Positions 22,803 through 31,352 of a DNA stretch of 64,000 nucleotides are shown here, one piece after another. This stretch comes from JALUZX01 sp964561605. GTDB lineage: Bacteria; Planctomycetota; UBA1135; JALUZX01. The stretch lies in assembly GCA_964561605.1 (NCBI GenBank), contig CAZLQD010000051.1, positions 62,001-126,000 on the forward strand. Direction: 5' to 3'. The translations under genes were made by a program, and so were the position numbers. The notes under the pieces were generated by a model. It saw only the letters and a program-made list of their open reading frames with translations. It ran no database searches and was not told where the DNA came from. Within the stretch, counting starts at the first letter, position 1. Each line of letters begins with the position of its first letter.

Positions 22803-24488
22803 ATGGATGGAACCTCCGCTCTCTCCCGGCAGGGGCGGGAAGGGACCTGGGTCCTTCCCGCCCTCTTCCTCGGCGCGGCCCTGGCCTTCACCGGGCTCTT
22901 TCCCGAGCACGGTCTGTGGTTTCCCGACGAACCCCGCGTGGCCGGGATCGGCAGGGAGATGTTCGACAAGGGGAGTTTCTTCCTTCCCCTTCTTGGGGGC
23001 AGGCCCTTCCTGGAGAAACCGCCCCTCTACTGGTGGGCCCAGATGGGGTCCTTCTCCCTCTTCGGCGTCCATCCCTGGTCGGCCCGGTTGCCCAGCGCCC
23101 TCTTCAGTCTCCTGGCCATGGCGGCGGCCTTCGCCATGGGGAGGAAGCTCTCCGGCGGAAAGGGCGGTTTCCTGGCCGTGGGCGTCCTGGGCACGACCCT
23201 CCTCTTCTGCCAGACCATGTACAAGTGCCTCGTGGACCCGGCCCTGGTCTTCGCCCTCTCCTGGGCCCACTACGGGCTCCTCTGCCTCCACGTCCCTTCC
23301 TCGGAAAGAGAGAGGAAGGCCGGGCTCTTCCTGGCCTCCTTCTTCCTTCCCTTGGCCTTCCTTGCGAAGGGGGTCGTGGGGATCGGTCTCGGCCTGGGGC
23401 CTTTCCTCCTCTACCTGCTCGCAAGGAGGCGCTTCCGGGAGATCCTCTCCCTCGGCCCCTTCTTCCTCCTGCTGGCCGGGCTCTTCCTGGTCCTGGCCGG
23501 CGGCTGGGCCTGGGGCCTCTACAGGGAAGGTGGGCCGGAGGCACTGAAGGAGTGTCTTCTCGGGAATACGATAGGGAGATTTTTGGGGACGACCCGGAAG
23601 TACGGCCACCTGCATTCCCCCCTCTTCTACGCAGGCACCCTGGTCGGGCGCTTCATGCCCTGGACCCTGGCCCTGCCCGCCCTCTTCAGCCTTCCGCCGG
23701 CCCGGGAGGAGGGAGAGAGAAGGGAGGCCTGGTTCACCCTGGCGGCCCTGGTGGGCTTCGGTCTCCTCCTCCTCTCTCTGGCCTCGAGCAAGCGCTCCCT
23801 CTACCTGCTTCCCCTTCTTCCCGCCCTGGCGGCCCTCCTGGGGGGGTGGCTCCTCCGCACCGGCCGGGAGGAGAGGAGCCTGGACCGGCTCACCATGAAG
23901 GCCCTCCTCCTTCTCTCCTGGATCCTCCCCCCGGCGGTCTTCCTCTTCTTCCTCCTCTGTCCTCTCCTTCCCGGCAAGGACCCTTTCCTGGACCGCTGCA
24001 GGGCCCTCTTTCGTCCCGGGATCCTCCTCGCCTCCGGCACGGCGGTCCTGGCCTGGACCTGTTTTCTCGGGTGGAAGGTCCTTCCCCTGCTCCGCTCCCG
24101 CCGGAGACCCGGTCCCCTGGCGGTCCTCCTTCCCCTGGTCATGGTCCTCCTCGCTCTCAAGGGAATCCAGCCGCCCCTCCTGGAGCCCCTCAAGTCGGCC
24201 CACCACGTCTCGAAGGCCGTGAAAGGATTCCTGGAGAGAGGGGAGGAGGGGGCCCTCTTCCAGCCCAGGGAGTCCCTCAGGGGCCTGCTCTATTTCGACC
24301 TCCAGCGCTCTTTTCCGGAACTTTCACGGGAAGAGACGCTCCCCTGGTTGAAGGAGGGGGGACGCCGGTTCCTCCTGGTGGAGGAGAGGAAGCTGAAGAG
24401 GCTCCCCCGGGAGATCCGGGAGGAAACCAGGGAGGTCTGGAGGGGGGGCGGGAAAAAACCTTTCGTAATCCTTAAATCCCGGTCTTGA
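22803..24488 (+). CDS. arnT: Lipid A 4-amino-4-deoxy-L-arabinose transferase (ArnT-like, GT83/GT39)
   Basis: This 561-residue polytopic inner-membrane glycosyltransferase would transfer L-Ara4N from undecaprenyl phosphate to lipid A on the periplasmic side. The first outside loop has WFPDEPRVAGIGREMF and GRPFLEKPPLYWW, matching the DE..R...I and EKPPLYYW signatures of ArnT and PMT enzymes. Further helices fill residues 75-430, and a C-terminal soluble domain follows. Length is close to E. coli ArnT (about 550). It lies immediately ahead of arnA-DH, arnB, arnC, arnA-FT and arnD, which fixes the assignment much better than sequence alone. The ribosome site at the ATG is weak. Confidence 0.85.
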   Translation: MDGTSALSRQGREGTWVLPALFLGAALAFTGLFPEHGLWFPDEPRVAGIGREMFDKGSFFLPLLGGRPFLEKPPLYWWAQMGSFSLFGVHPWSARLPSALFSLLAMAAAFAMGRKLSGGKGGFLAVGVLGTTLLFCQTMYKCLVDPALVFALSWAHYGLLCLHVPSSERERKAGLFLASFFLPLAFLAKGVVGIGLGLGPFLLYLLARRRFREILSLGPFFLLLAGLFLVLAGGWAWGLYREGGPEALKECLLGNTIGRFLGTTRKYGHLHSPLFYAGTLVGRFMPWTLALPALFSLPPAREEGERREAWFTLAALVGFGLLLLSLASSKRSLYLLPLLPALAALLGGWLLRTGREERSLDRLTMKALLLLSWILPPAVFLFFLLCPLLPGKDPFLDRCRALFRPGILLASGTAVLAWTCFLGWKVLPLLRSRRRPGPLAVLLPLVMVLLALKGIQPPLLEPLKSAHHVSKAVKGFLERGEEGALFQPRESLRGLLYFDLQRSFPELSREETLPWLKEGGRRFLLVEERKLKRLPREIREETREVWRGGGKKPFVILKSRS

Positions 24489-24569
24489 TTGAACCGGTCC
24501 CGTCGAAGGGCTAGATTCCTTCCCGCCTCGAGCGGTTTTCTTTCGGCCACCGGCGGGAGGGCGCGCGGA

Positions 24570-25646
24570 ATGAAGGTCCTGGTTCTTGGAGTCAACGGGT
24601 TCATCGGAAGCAACTTGACGAAGGCCGTCCTGGAGAGGACTTCCTGGGAGGTCTTCGGAATGGACCTGGCCTCCGACAGGATCGAGCCCTTCCTGGGGAG
24701 CGGGAGGTTCCATTTCCTCGAGGGGGATCTCTCCATCAACCGGGAATGGATCGAATACCATATCAAGAAATGCGACGTCTGCCTTCCCCTGGTGGCCATC
24801 GCAACGCCGGCGGCCTACACGAAGGATCCTCTCGCCGTATTCGAACTCGATTTCGAGCAGAATCTCCGGGTGATCCGCCAGTGCGCCCGCTACGGGACAC
24901 GGGTGATCTTCCCGTCGACTTCCGAGGTCTACGGCATGTGTCCCGACGAGGCCTTCAACGAGGAGACCTCCCCCCTGGTCTACGGCCCCATCCGGAAACA
25001 ACGATGGATCTACGCCTGCTCCAAGCAGCTCCTGGACCGGGTGGTCTGGGCCATGGGCCGGGACCGGGGGTTGCGGTTCACCCTCATCCGTCCCTTCAAC
25101 TGGATCGGGCCGGGGCTGGACAGCATCGATTCCACCAAGGAGGGGAGTTCACGGGTCGTGACCCAGTTCCTGGGGCACATGCTCCGGGGGGAGCCCATCT
25201 TCCTGGTGGACGGGGGCCGCCAGCGTAGGAGTTTCACCTACATCGACGACGGCATCGATTGCCTGATGAGGATCCTGGAGGACGGGGGTGGGAAGACGGA
25301 CGGACGGATTTTCAACGTGGGGAACCCGGCGAACGACGTCTCCATCCGGGATCTCGCCCGGCTGATGGCATCCATCCTGGCGGAATTCCCCGGCTACGAG
25401 GAGAAGGCCCGGTCGGTACGGCTCTTCGACATCCCATCGGAAGAATATTATGGAAAGGACCACGAGGACATGGTCAGGAGGGTGCCGGACGTCTCGGCCG
25501 CCAGGGAGGTCCTCGGGTGGGAGCCCCGGTATTCCCTGGAGGAGGCCTTGAGGAGGACCATCGCGGCCTATGCGGAGGCGGGCTCTTCCGGAAGGGAAGG
25601 GGAACTGGCCGGCCCCGGGGGGGCGTCCGCCGAGGGAGGGCTGTGA
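24570..25646 (+). CDS. arnA: UDP-glucuronic acid decarboxylase (ArnA dehydrogenase domain as a separate protein)
   Basis: This 358-residue extended SDR oxidises UDP-GlcA and decarboxylates it to UDP-4-keto-arabinose (UDP-Ara4O). It follows the C-terminal half of E. coli ArnA closely: VLGVNGFIGSNL for NAD, FPSTSEVYGMCPDE with the Ser-Glu pair that distinguishes the decarboxylase, RWIYACSKQLLDRVVWA with the catalytic Tyr/Lys, and RPFNWIGPGLDSID and DGGRQRRSFTYIDDGID. The ATG at 24570 has GGGAGG upstream. In E. coli this domain is fused behind the formyltransferase; here the two are separate genes with arnB and arnC between them. The last 20 residues are low-complexity Gly/Ala and run to 3 bp from arnB. 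Confidence 0.93.
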   Translation: MKVLVLGVNGFIGSNLTKAVLERTSWEVFGMDLASDRIEPFLGSGRFHFLEGDLSINREWIEYHIKKCDVCLPLVAIATPAAYTKDPLAVFELDFEQNLRVIRQCARYGTRVIFPSTSEVYGMCPDEAFNEETSPLVYGPIRKQRWIYACSKQLLDRVVWAMGRDRGLRFTLIRPFNWIGPGLDSIDSTKEGSSRVVTQFLGHMLRGEPIFLVDGGRQRRSFTYIDDGIDCLMRILEDGGGKTDGRIFNVGNPANDVSIRDLARLMASILAEFPGYEEKARSVRLFDIPSEEYYGKDHEDMVRRVPDVSAAREVLGWEPRYSLEEALRRTIAAYAEAGSSGREGELAGPGGASAEGGL

Positions 25647-25649
25647 TCC

Positions 25650-26852
25650 GTGGCGGAGGCGACCCCGAGGAAGCTTCCCCTGGCACTCCCCGACATCGGC
25701 GAGGAGGAGATCGCCGAGGTGGTGGAGTGCCTCCGGTCGGGGTGGATCACCACGGGCCCGAGGGTGAGACGGTTCGAGGAGGATTTCGCCGCCCTGGCCG
25801 GGGCGGACTTCGCCCTGGCCTTCTCGTCGTGCACCGCCGCCCTGCACGTTGCATACACGGTTCTTGGTGTTCAGGATGGGGCGGAGGTCGTCCTGCCCCC
25901 CCTCACATGGGCCTCCACGGCCAACATGGTGGCGGCCTGCGGCGGGAAACCCGTCTTCGGCGATATCGACCCCTCCACGTGGAATCTCTCCCCCGAGGGG
26001 GTGAGGAAGGCCCTGACCCCCCGGACCAGGCTGGTGGTCCCCGTCCACTTCGCGGGGCTTCCGGCGGACCTGGACGGCATCGCCCGGGTCCTCTCCGAAG
26101 AGGGGCGGGAGGACGTTCGGATCCTGGAGGACGCGGCCCACGCCGCCGGGGCCGCCTACAAGGGCAGGCATCCCGGCTCCAGGGAGAATCCTACGGCGGC
26201 GGCCTGCTTCTCCTTCCACCCGATCAAGAATCTGACCACAGGCGAGGGGGGGATGCTGGTCACCTCCGACGCGGAGATCGCCCGGCAGGCCCGGCTCTGG
26301 CGCTTCCACGGGGTGGCCCGGGACGCCTTCGCCGCCTACAGCGGGAAGGCACCTCCACCCGGGAGTTACGAGATCGTCCTTCCGGGATTCAAATACAACC
26401 TGACCGACATCCAAGCCGCCATCGGGATCCACCAGCTCAGGAAACTGGAGCGGATGAACCGGAAGCGGGCGGAGCTGGTCCGGGCCTACCGGGAGGCCCT
26501 CTCCGGGCTGGAGGGGTTGGAATTCCAGGGCGAGGCCCCCTACGAGGCCCTCCACTCCCGCCACCTCTTCCCCGTCCTGGCCCCCCCGGGGGACGGGACC
26601 CTGGAGGGAATGGCTTCTGAGCGCATACGGGTCACCAGGGCCCTGGCGGAGAGAGGCGTGGGGACGGGGAGGCACTTCGAGGCGGTCCACCTCACCCGTT
26701 TCTACAGGGAGCGGTACGGCACGGGCCCCGGCGATTGTCCCGTGGCGGAGGCCGTGGCGGCCCGGATCTTCTCCCTCCCCCTCTATCCCGGGATGGATGT
26801 GGAGGACGCCCTCTGGGCGGCGGAAGTCTTGAAGGAGGTCCTCGGACGGTGA
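25650..26852 (+). CDS. arnB: UDP-4-amino-4-deoxy-L-arabinose aminotransferase
   Basis: The 400-residue PLP enzyme of the DegT/DnrJ/EryC1 group would convert UDP-Ara4O to UDP-L-Ara4N with glutamate as amino donor. The cofactor lysine is in CFSFHPIKNLTTGEGGML. The N terminus has LRSGWITTGPRVRRFEEDF, and ILEDAAHAAGAAYKG and FKYNLTDIQAAIG are family blocks. GTG at 25650 follows GAGGGAGGG. Placement between arnA-DH and arnC gives the substrate with good confidence; alone, the family covers many amino-sugar pathways. Its TGA overlaps the GTG of arnC. Confidence 0.92.
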   Translation: MAEATPRKLPLALPDIGEEEIAEVVECLRSGWITTGPRVRRFEEDFAALAGADFALAFSSCTAALHVAYTVLGVQDGAEVVLPPLTWASTANMVAACGGKPVFGDIDPSTWNLSPEGVRKALTPRTRLVVPVHFAGLPADLDGIARVLSEEGREDVRILEDAAHAAGAAYKGRHPGSRENPTAAACFSFHPIKNLTTGEGGMLVTSDAEIARQARLWRFHGVARDAFAAYSGKAPPPGSYEIVLPGFKYNLTDIQAAIGIHQLRKLERMNRKRAELVRAYREALSGLEGLEFQGEAPYEALHSRHLFPVLAPPGDGTLEGMASERIRVTRALAERGVGTGRHFEAVHLTRFYRERYGTGPGDCPVAEAVAARIFSLPLYPGMDVEDALWAAEVLKEVLGR

Positions 26853-27829
26853 AGGTCTCGGTGGTGATCCCCGTCTTCGAGGAGGAGAAGAACCTGGACC
26901 CCCTCTGGGAGCGCCTGGAGCCCGTCCTGGCCCCCTACGATGCCGAGGTGATCTTCGTGGACGACGGGAGCACCGACCGCTCCCTGGAAATCCTCAGGCG
27001 GATGGCCGGGGAGCGACCCGACCGGATCCGGGTTATATCCTTCAACCGCAATTATGGCCAGCACGCCGCCGTCCTGGCGGGGATCGAGGCCGCCTCGGGA
27101 GACGTGGTGGTCACCCTGGATGCGGACCTCCAAAACCCGCCCGAGGAGATTCCCAAGGTCCTGGGAAAGGTGGAGGAGGGTTACGACGTCGTGGGCACCT
27201 GGCGGCTGGGGAGGAAGGACTCCTTCTTCCGGCGCTGGGCTTCCCGGCTCTCCAACAAGGTCACGGCCCGCCTTCTCGGGGTCCCCTTGAGGGACTTCGG
27301 TTGCATGCTCCGGGCCTACCGGCGGGACGTGGTGGACTCCATGAAGTCCTGCAGGGAACGCTCCACCTTCGTCCCCGCCCTGGCCTGCAAGTTCGGGAGG
27401 AAGATCACCGAGATCCCCGTGTGCCACGCCGACCGCCCGGGGGGGGACAAGTCCCGCTATTCCCTCTGGAAGCTCCTCCGGCTCCAGGCGGATCTCCTCA
27501 CGGGTTTCTCCAGCGCCCCTCTCAAGCTGGCCACCCTGGTCGGCCTGGTGGTGGCCTTCCTCTCGGTCGTCTTCGGGGTCTACCTGGGGATCCGGAGGCT
27601 CGTGGTCGGCCCGGAGAACGAGGGGGTCTTCACCCTCTTCGCCGTCCTCTTCTTCCTCATGGGGGTGAGCTTCCTCGCCATGGGGATCATGGGAGAATAC
27701 CTGGCGCGGATCTACGACGAAGTGCGGGCCCGTCCCAGGTCGGTGATCAGGGAACGGATCAACTTCCCCCCCGGCCCGTCCTCCGGGGCCGGGGCCGGGC
27801 GGAAAGAGAAGGCCGAGGCGGTCCCTTGA
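26849..27829 (+). CDS. arnC: Undecaprenyl-phosphate 4-deoxy-4-formamido-L-arabinose transferase
   Basis: The 326-residue membrane-bound GT2 opens with VKVSVVIPVFEEEKNLDPLW. FVDDGSTDRSLEIL, FNRNYGQHAAVLAGIE, TLDADLQNPPEEIPK (metal site) and GCMLRAYRRDVVDSM follow, closing with two membrane helices (about 230-300) and the GEYLARIYDEVRARP end typical of ArnC. It attaches the formylated sugar to undecaprenyl phosphate on the cytoplasmic face. The GTG start overlaps arnB's stop (GTGA), and its own stop overlaps the TTG of the formyltransferase (TTGA), so translation runs coupled through arnB-arnC-arnA-FT-arnD. Confidence 0.92.
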   Translation: MKVSVVIPVFEEEKNLDPLWERLEPVLAPYDAEVIFVDDGSTDRSLEILRRMAGERPDRIRVISFNRNYGQHAAVLAGIEAASGDVVVTLDADLQNPPEEIPKVLGKVEEGYDVVGTWRLGRKDSFFRRWASRLSNKVTARLLGVPLRDFGCMLRAYRRDVVDSMKSCRERSTFVPALACKFGRKITEIPVCHADRPGGDKSRYSLWKLLRLQADLLTGFSSAPLKLATLVGLVVAFLSVVFGVYLGIRRLVVGPENEGVFTLFAVLFFLMGVSFLAMGIMGEYLARIYDEVRARPRSVIRERINFPPGPSSGAGAGRKEKAEAVP

Positions 27830-28719
27830 AGGTCCTCTTCTTCGGATACAGCTCCATGGGTGCCTCGGCCCTGGAGATCCTGGCGCGGCGGGGGGACCGT
27901 GTAACCGCCGTGGTGACCCACCGGGACGATCCGGGGGAGGAACGGTGGTTCGTGACGCCGGCGGAGAAGAAGGAGGACTTGGGCCTGGAGGCCCCTCTTT
28001 TCTTCGGGGAAGACCTGGATCGGGCGGAACTCCTGGACCTCCTCCGGGAGGATCCGCCCGACCTGATCCTCTCGGTCTTCTACCGGTCCCTCCTTCCCGC
28101 GGAGGTCCTGGCGGCCGCCCGGATCGCCGCGGTGAACCTCCACCCTTCCCTGCTCCCCGCCTACAGGGGAAGATCCCCCGTCAACTGGGTCCTCGTGAGG
28201 GGGGAGAGGGAGACCGGGATCACCCTCCACCACATGACGGCCAGGGCCGACGCCGGGGACATCGTGGCCCAAAGGAGGGTGGAGATCGCCCCGCGGGAGA
28301 CTGCGCTTTCGCTCTACCGGAAACTTGAACGCGAAGGGACGGCCCTGCTGGAGGAGACCCTTCCCCTCCTGGAGAGTGGGACGGCGCCCAGGATCCCCCA
28401 GGACGAATCCAGGGCCTTCTACGTGGGGGGCCGGCGTCCCTCCGACGGGTGGATCGACTGGGACCGGCCGGTCCGGGAGATCGACTGCCTGGTCCGGGCC
28501 GTGGCGCCTCCTTGGCCCGGTGCCTTCGCCGAGGTGGACCTGGGAAATGGGCCCCGGGCGGTCAGGATCCTGGAAGGGGAGCCCCTGGAGGGGGATCCTC
28601 CCGGGCCGGGGACCTTCAGGCCCGCCCCGGGAGGGGGATTCCTGGCGGCCGCCCGGGACGGCTGGTTCCGGGTGATCCGGTGGGAGGGGGCGGAAGATCC
28701 TCCGGAGAGGCCGGGATGA
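27826..28719 (+). CDS. arnA: UDP-L-Ara4N formyltransferase (ArnA N-terminal domain as a separate protein)
   Basis: The 297 residues formylate UDP-L-Ara4N using N10-formyltetrahydrofolate. The hallmark AAVNLHPSLLPAYRGRSPVN holds the catalytic Asn and His (NxH), and ARADAGDIVAQ holds the catalytic Asp. A C-terminal OB-like domain (GWIDWDRPVREIDCLVRA) is as in ArnA and Fmt. The TTG start at 27826 overlaps arnC's stop; KVLFFGYSSMGASAL follows directly, the normal N terminus. The protein is the missing first half of enterobacterial ArnA. Fmt for initiator tRNA is excluded by the arn context and by the sequence around the NxH motif. Confidence 0.9.
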   Translation: MKVLFFGYSSMGASALEILARRGDRVTAVVTHRDDPGEERWFVTPAEKKEDLGLEAPLFFGEDLDRAELLDLLREDPPDLILSVFYRSLLPAEVLAAARIAAVNLHPSLLPAYRGRSPVNWVLVRGERETGITLHHMTARADAGDIVAQRRVEIAPRETALSLYRKLEREGTALLEETLPLLESGTAPRIPQDESRAFYVGGRRPSDGWIDWDRPVREIDCLVRAVAPPWPGAFAEVDLGNGPRAVRILEGEPLEGDPPGPGTFRPAPGGGFLAAARDGWFRVIRWEGAEDPPERPG

Positions 28720-29657
28720 GGGCGGGCGGAATCCCGGCGGGGGTGGTCCTCAAGGTGGACGTGGACACCTTCAGGGGGACGAAGGAGGGTGTGCCCGGGA
28801 TCCTGGAGGAGCTGGACCGGGCCGGGGTCAGGGCGTCCTTCTTCTTCACCCTCGGGCCGGACAGGTCGGGCCGGGCGGTCTTCCGGGTCTTCCGGAAGAG
28901 GGGATTCTTCTCCAAGATGGCCCGGACCAATCCCCTGAAGATGTACGGCCTGCGGACCATGCTCTACGGGACCCTCCTTCCGGCACCCCGGATCGGGAGG
29001 AGGTCGGCCGGGACGATCCGGGCCGCCCGGGAGGCCGGCCACGAAGTGGGACTCCACGCCTGGGATCACGTGAGGTGGCAAGACAGGTTGGACCGTATGG
29101 ATTCCCGGGAGATCGAAGAGGAGATCCGCCGGGGGGCCGAGGCCTTCGGGGAGATCTTCGGGGAGGCGCCGCGGCTCTTCGCGGCGCCGGCCTGGCTGGC
29201 CCTGGAGCCGGCTCTTTCGGCCCTGGAGAGAAGGGGATTCCGGGTGGTCTCCCTCTCCCGGGGGAGGTCCGGACCCTTCCGTCCCGTGGCGGGGGGAAGG
29301 GTCCTGGAGATGGTGGAGGTTCCCACGACCTTGCCCACCTTGGACGAGTGCCTCGGGAGGGAGGGGGTGACCCGGGAGAACTGGAACGAACACCTTCTCT
29401 CCCGCTACAGGGAAGGAGAGGTGGAGGTCCTCACCGTCCACGCCGAGACGGAGGGCCTGGCCTTCCGGAGGGAACTCCGGGACCTCCTGGAGCGGCATGC
29501 GGGGCTGGGGATCTCCCATCTCACCCTGGGAGAGGCGGCGAAGGCCGCCCGGCGGAAAGGTCTCCCCGCCCGGGAACTGGCCCTGGGGACCGTTCCCGGG
29601 CGGGCGGGGAAGGTGGCCGTCCCCGGCCCGGAGGCGGATCAGTCCAGCCTGCGGTAG
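28716..29657 (+). CDS. arnD: 4-deoxy-4-formamido-L-arabinose-phosphoundecaprenol deformylase
   Basis: The 313-residue polysaccharide deacetylase-fold enzyme removes the formyl group from the undecaprenyl-linked sugar. ArnD-specific motifs are plain: LKVDVDTFRGTKEGVPGILE, ASFFFTLGPDRSGRAVFRV, HEVGLHAWDHVRWQD (metal-binding His) and TVHAETEG near residue 245. The ATG overlaps the formyltransferase stop (ATGA). The last 19 bp overlap the 3' end of the convergent GH20 gene. This completes the route arnA-DH, arnB, arnA-FT, arnC, arnD, arnT within about 7 kb. Confidence 0.92.
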   Translation: MRAGGIPAGVVLKVDVDTFRGTKEGVPGILEELDRAGVRASFFFTLGPDRSGRAVFRVFRKRGFFSKMARTNPLKMYGLRTMLYGTLLPAPRIGRRSAGTIRAAREAGHEVGLHAWDHVRWQDRLDRMDSREIEEEIRRGAEAFGEIFGEAPRLFAAPAWLALEPALSALERRGFRVVSLSRGRSGPFRPVAGGRVLEMVEVPTTLPTLDECLGREGVTRENWNEHLLSRYREGEVEVLTVHAETEGLAFRRELRDLLERHAGLGISHLTLGEAAKAARRKGLPARELALGTVPGRAGKVAVPGPEADQSSLR

Positions 29658-31264
29658 TGGACGCCCAAGGCGTCCAGGCGCTCCAGGTGGCCCTTCAGGC
29701 GGGCCTTGAAGTCGGCAAGGTCCTTGCCCTCGAGGGGACTCCATCCCACTTCCGCGAGGGCGCACGCCCTGGGCCAGGCCATGTATTCCACCTGGCGGAA
29801 GGTGGGAATGAACTCGGTCCAGATGTTGCCCTGGGGGCCCATGATGTATTTCGCCTGCTTGGGAGAAAGGACGGCCGGGACGGGTTCGTAGGAGTAGACC
29901 CTCTCCAGCGGAAGGAAACCGCCGATTGCCGGGGGCTCATGGGAATGGTCCCTGGATTGGTAATAGTCCAGGTAGCAATGGGATGTGGGGGACATGACCA
30001 CGTAGTGGGCCGCCTTGGCGGCGGCGATGCCGCCCTTGACCCCCCGCCAGCTCATGACGGCCGCGTTGGGCGCCAGGCCGCCTTCCAGGATCTCGTCCCA
30101 GCCGATGATCTTGCGGCCCTTGGAGTTGATGTATTTCTCCATCCTCTGGATGAACCAGCTCTGGAGCTGGTGCTCGTCCTTGAGGCCGAGCTTCTTGATC
30201 CGGGCCTGGCAGAGGGGACAGTGCTTCCAGCGGAACTTGGGACACTCGTCGCCGCCGATGTGGATGTATTCGAAGGGGAAGAGCTTCACCACCTCGTCGA
30301 TGACGCCCTCCAGGAACTTGAAGGTCTTCTCCTTGCCGGCGCAGTAGACGTCCCGGTGGACTCCCCAGCGGGTGCTCACCTTGAAGGGCCCCCCCGTGCA
30401 GGAGAGCTCGGGGTAGGCCGCCAGGGCGGCCTGGCAGTGGCCGGGCATCTCGATCTCGGGAAGGACCCGGATGTGGAGCTTGGCCGCGTGGGCCACGACT
30501 TTGCGGATCTGGTCCTGGGTGTAGTATCCGCCGTAGGGTTTACCGTCGCCTTTCTTGCGGTTGGAAGGGATCGGGGTCTCGTCCCGCCTGGAACCGATCT
30601 CGGTGAGGCGCGGATATTTCTTGATCTCGATCCGCCAGCCCTGGTCCTCGGTGAGGTGCCAGTGGAAGGTGTTGAGCTTGTGGAGGGCCATCTCGTCGAG
30701 AAGCCGGCAGACCTCTTCGACGGTGAAGAAGTGGCGTCCCACGTCCAGGAGGAGCCCCCGCCAGGGGAAGCGGGGCTTGTCCCGGATCTCCAGGCAGGGG
30801 AGGGAGAGACTCCGCCGGGGAAGGGGGCGGCCCTTTTCCACGGAGGGGGGAAGGAGCTGGCGGAGGGTCTGGACGGCGTAGAAGAAGCCCGCCGCTCCCC
30901 GGGCCCGGACCAGGACTCCCTCGGGCCGGACGGAGAGGATGTAGCCCTCGGCGCCCAGGTCGGCGGGGGCCCCCTTGGTGGTGAAGAGAACGGCTCCCCC
31001 GGGCGCTTCGCCCCCTGCGGCGGCGGGGAGGATCTTCTTTCCCAGGGGGCCGGCCAGGAGGCGGGAGAGGAAGGCGGCGCCGCTCTTGGCCGCCTGGGCG
31101 CCCGGGGCCAGGAGAATGGCCGTTTCGGGGGTCAGGCGGAAGGTGCCCGCCAGGCGGGACAGGGAGGCCGGCCTGGGGATCAGGGAAAGGGGGGGCTTGT
31201 CTTGGGCCGCGGTCATGGGGAGGAGGTTTCCCAGAGCGAGGACGAGGATCGGGAGAATCCGCAT
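29639..31264 (-). CDS. Exported beta-N-acetylhexosaminidase (GH20)
   Basis: The 541-residue enzyme has a signal peptide (MRILPILVLALGNLLPMTAAQ). A GH20b-type N-terminal domain covers roughly 28-140, and the catalytic barrel starts at RFPWRGLLLDVGRHFF. The catalytic Asp-Glu pair is in EYIHIGGDECPK. NTFHWHLTEDQGWRIEIKKY, the HxxPEIEMPGH-like IRVLPEIEMPGHCQAALA and WDEILEGGLAPNAAVMSW are the other signature blocks. It cleaves terminal GlcNAc or GalNAc from glycans, probably in the periplasm or outside the cell, for chitin or peptidoglycan-fragment use. It stands alone between arnD and the isocitrate dehydrogenase gene. Confidence 0.94.
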   Translation of the reverse strand: MRILPILVLALGNLLPMTAAQDKPPLSLIPRPASLSRLAGTFRLTPETAILLAPGAQAAKSGAAFLSRLLAGPLGKKILPAAAGGEAPGGAVLFTTKGAPADLGAEGYILSVRPEGVLVRARGAAGFFYAVQTLRQLLPPSVEKGRPLPRRSLSLPCLEIRDKPRFPWRGLLLDVGRHFFTVEEVCRLLDEMALHKLNTFHWHLTEDQGWRIEIKKYPRLTEIGSRRDETPIPSNRKKGDGKPYGGYYTQDQIRKVVAHAAKLHIRVLPEIEMPGHCQAALAAYPELSCTGGPFKVSTRWGVHRDVYCAGKEKTFKFLEGVIDEVVKLFPFEYIHIGGDECPKFRWKHCPLCQARIKKLGLKDEHQLQSWFIQRMEKYINSKGRKIIGWDEILEGGLAPNAAVMSWRGVKGGIAAAKAAHYVVMSPTSHCYLDYYQSRDHSHEPPAIGGFLPLERVYSYEPVPAVLSPKQAKYIMGPQGNIWTEFIPTFRQVEYMAWPRACALAEVGWSPLEGKDLADFKARLKGHLERLDALGVHYRRLD

Positions 31265-31352
31265 GGTTTATTCCTCCAGTGTCGGGTCCGGGGGCGGGGA
31301 TGGAAAGGGACGGCCCCCCTGGGGAGGCCGTCCCCGGAACGTGCGATGAGGG

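Noticed and set aside
20581..29657. Recent horizontal transfer of the arn cluster
   Set aside because: Codon use, GC content and start/stop overlap style match the neighbouring genes, so there is no compositional sign of recent transfer. Older transfer would need phylogeny.
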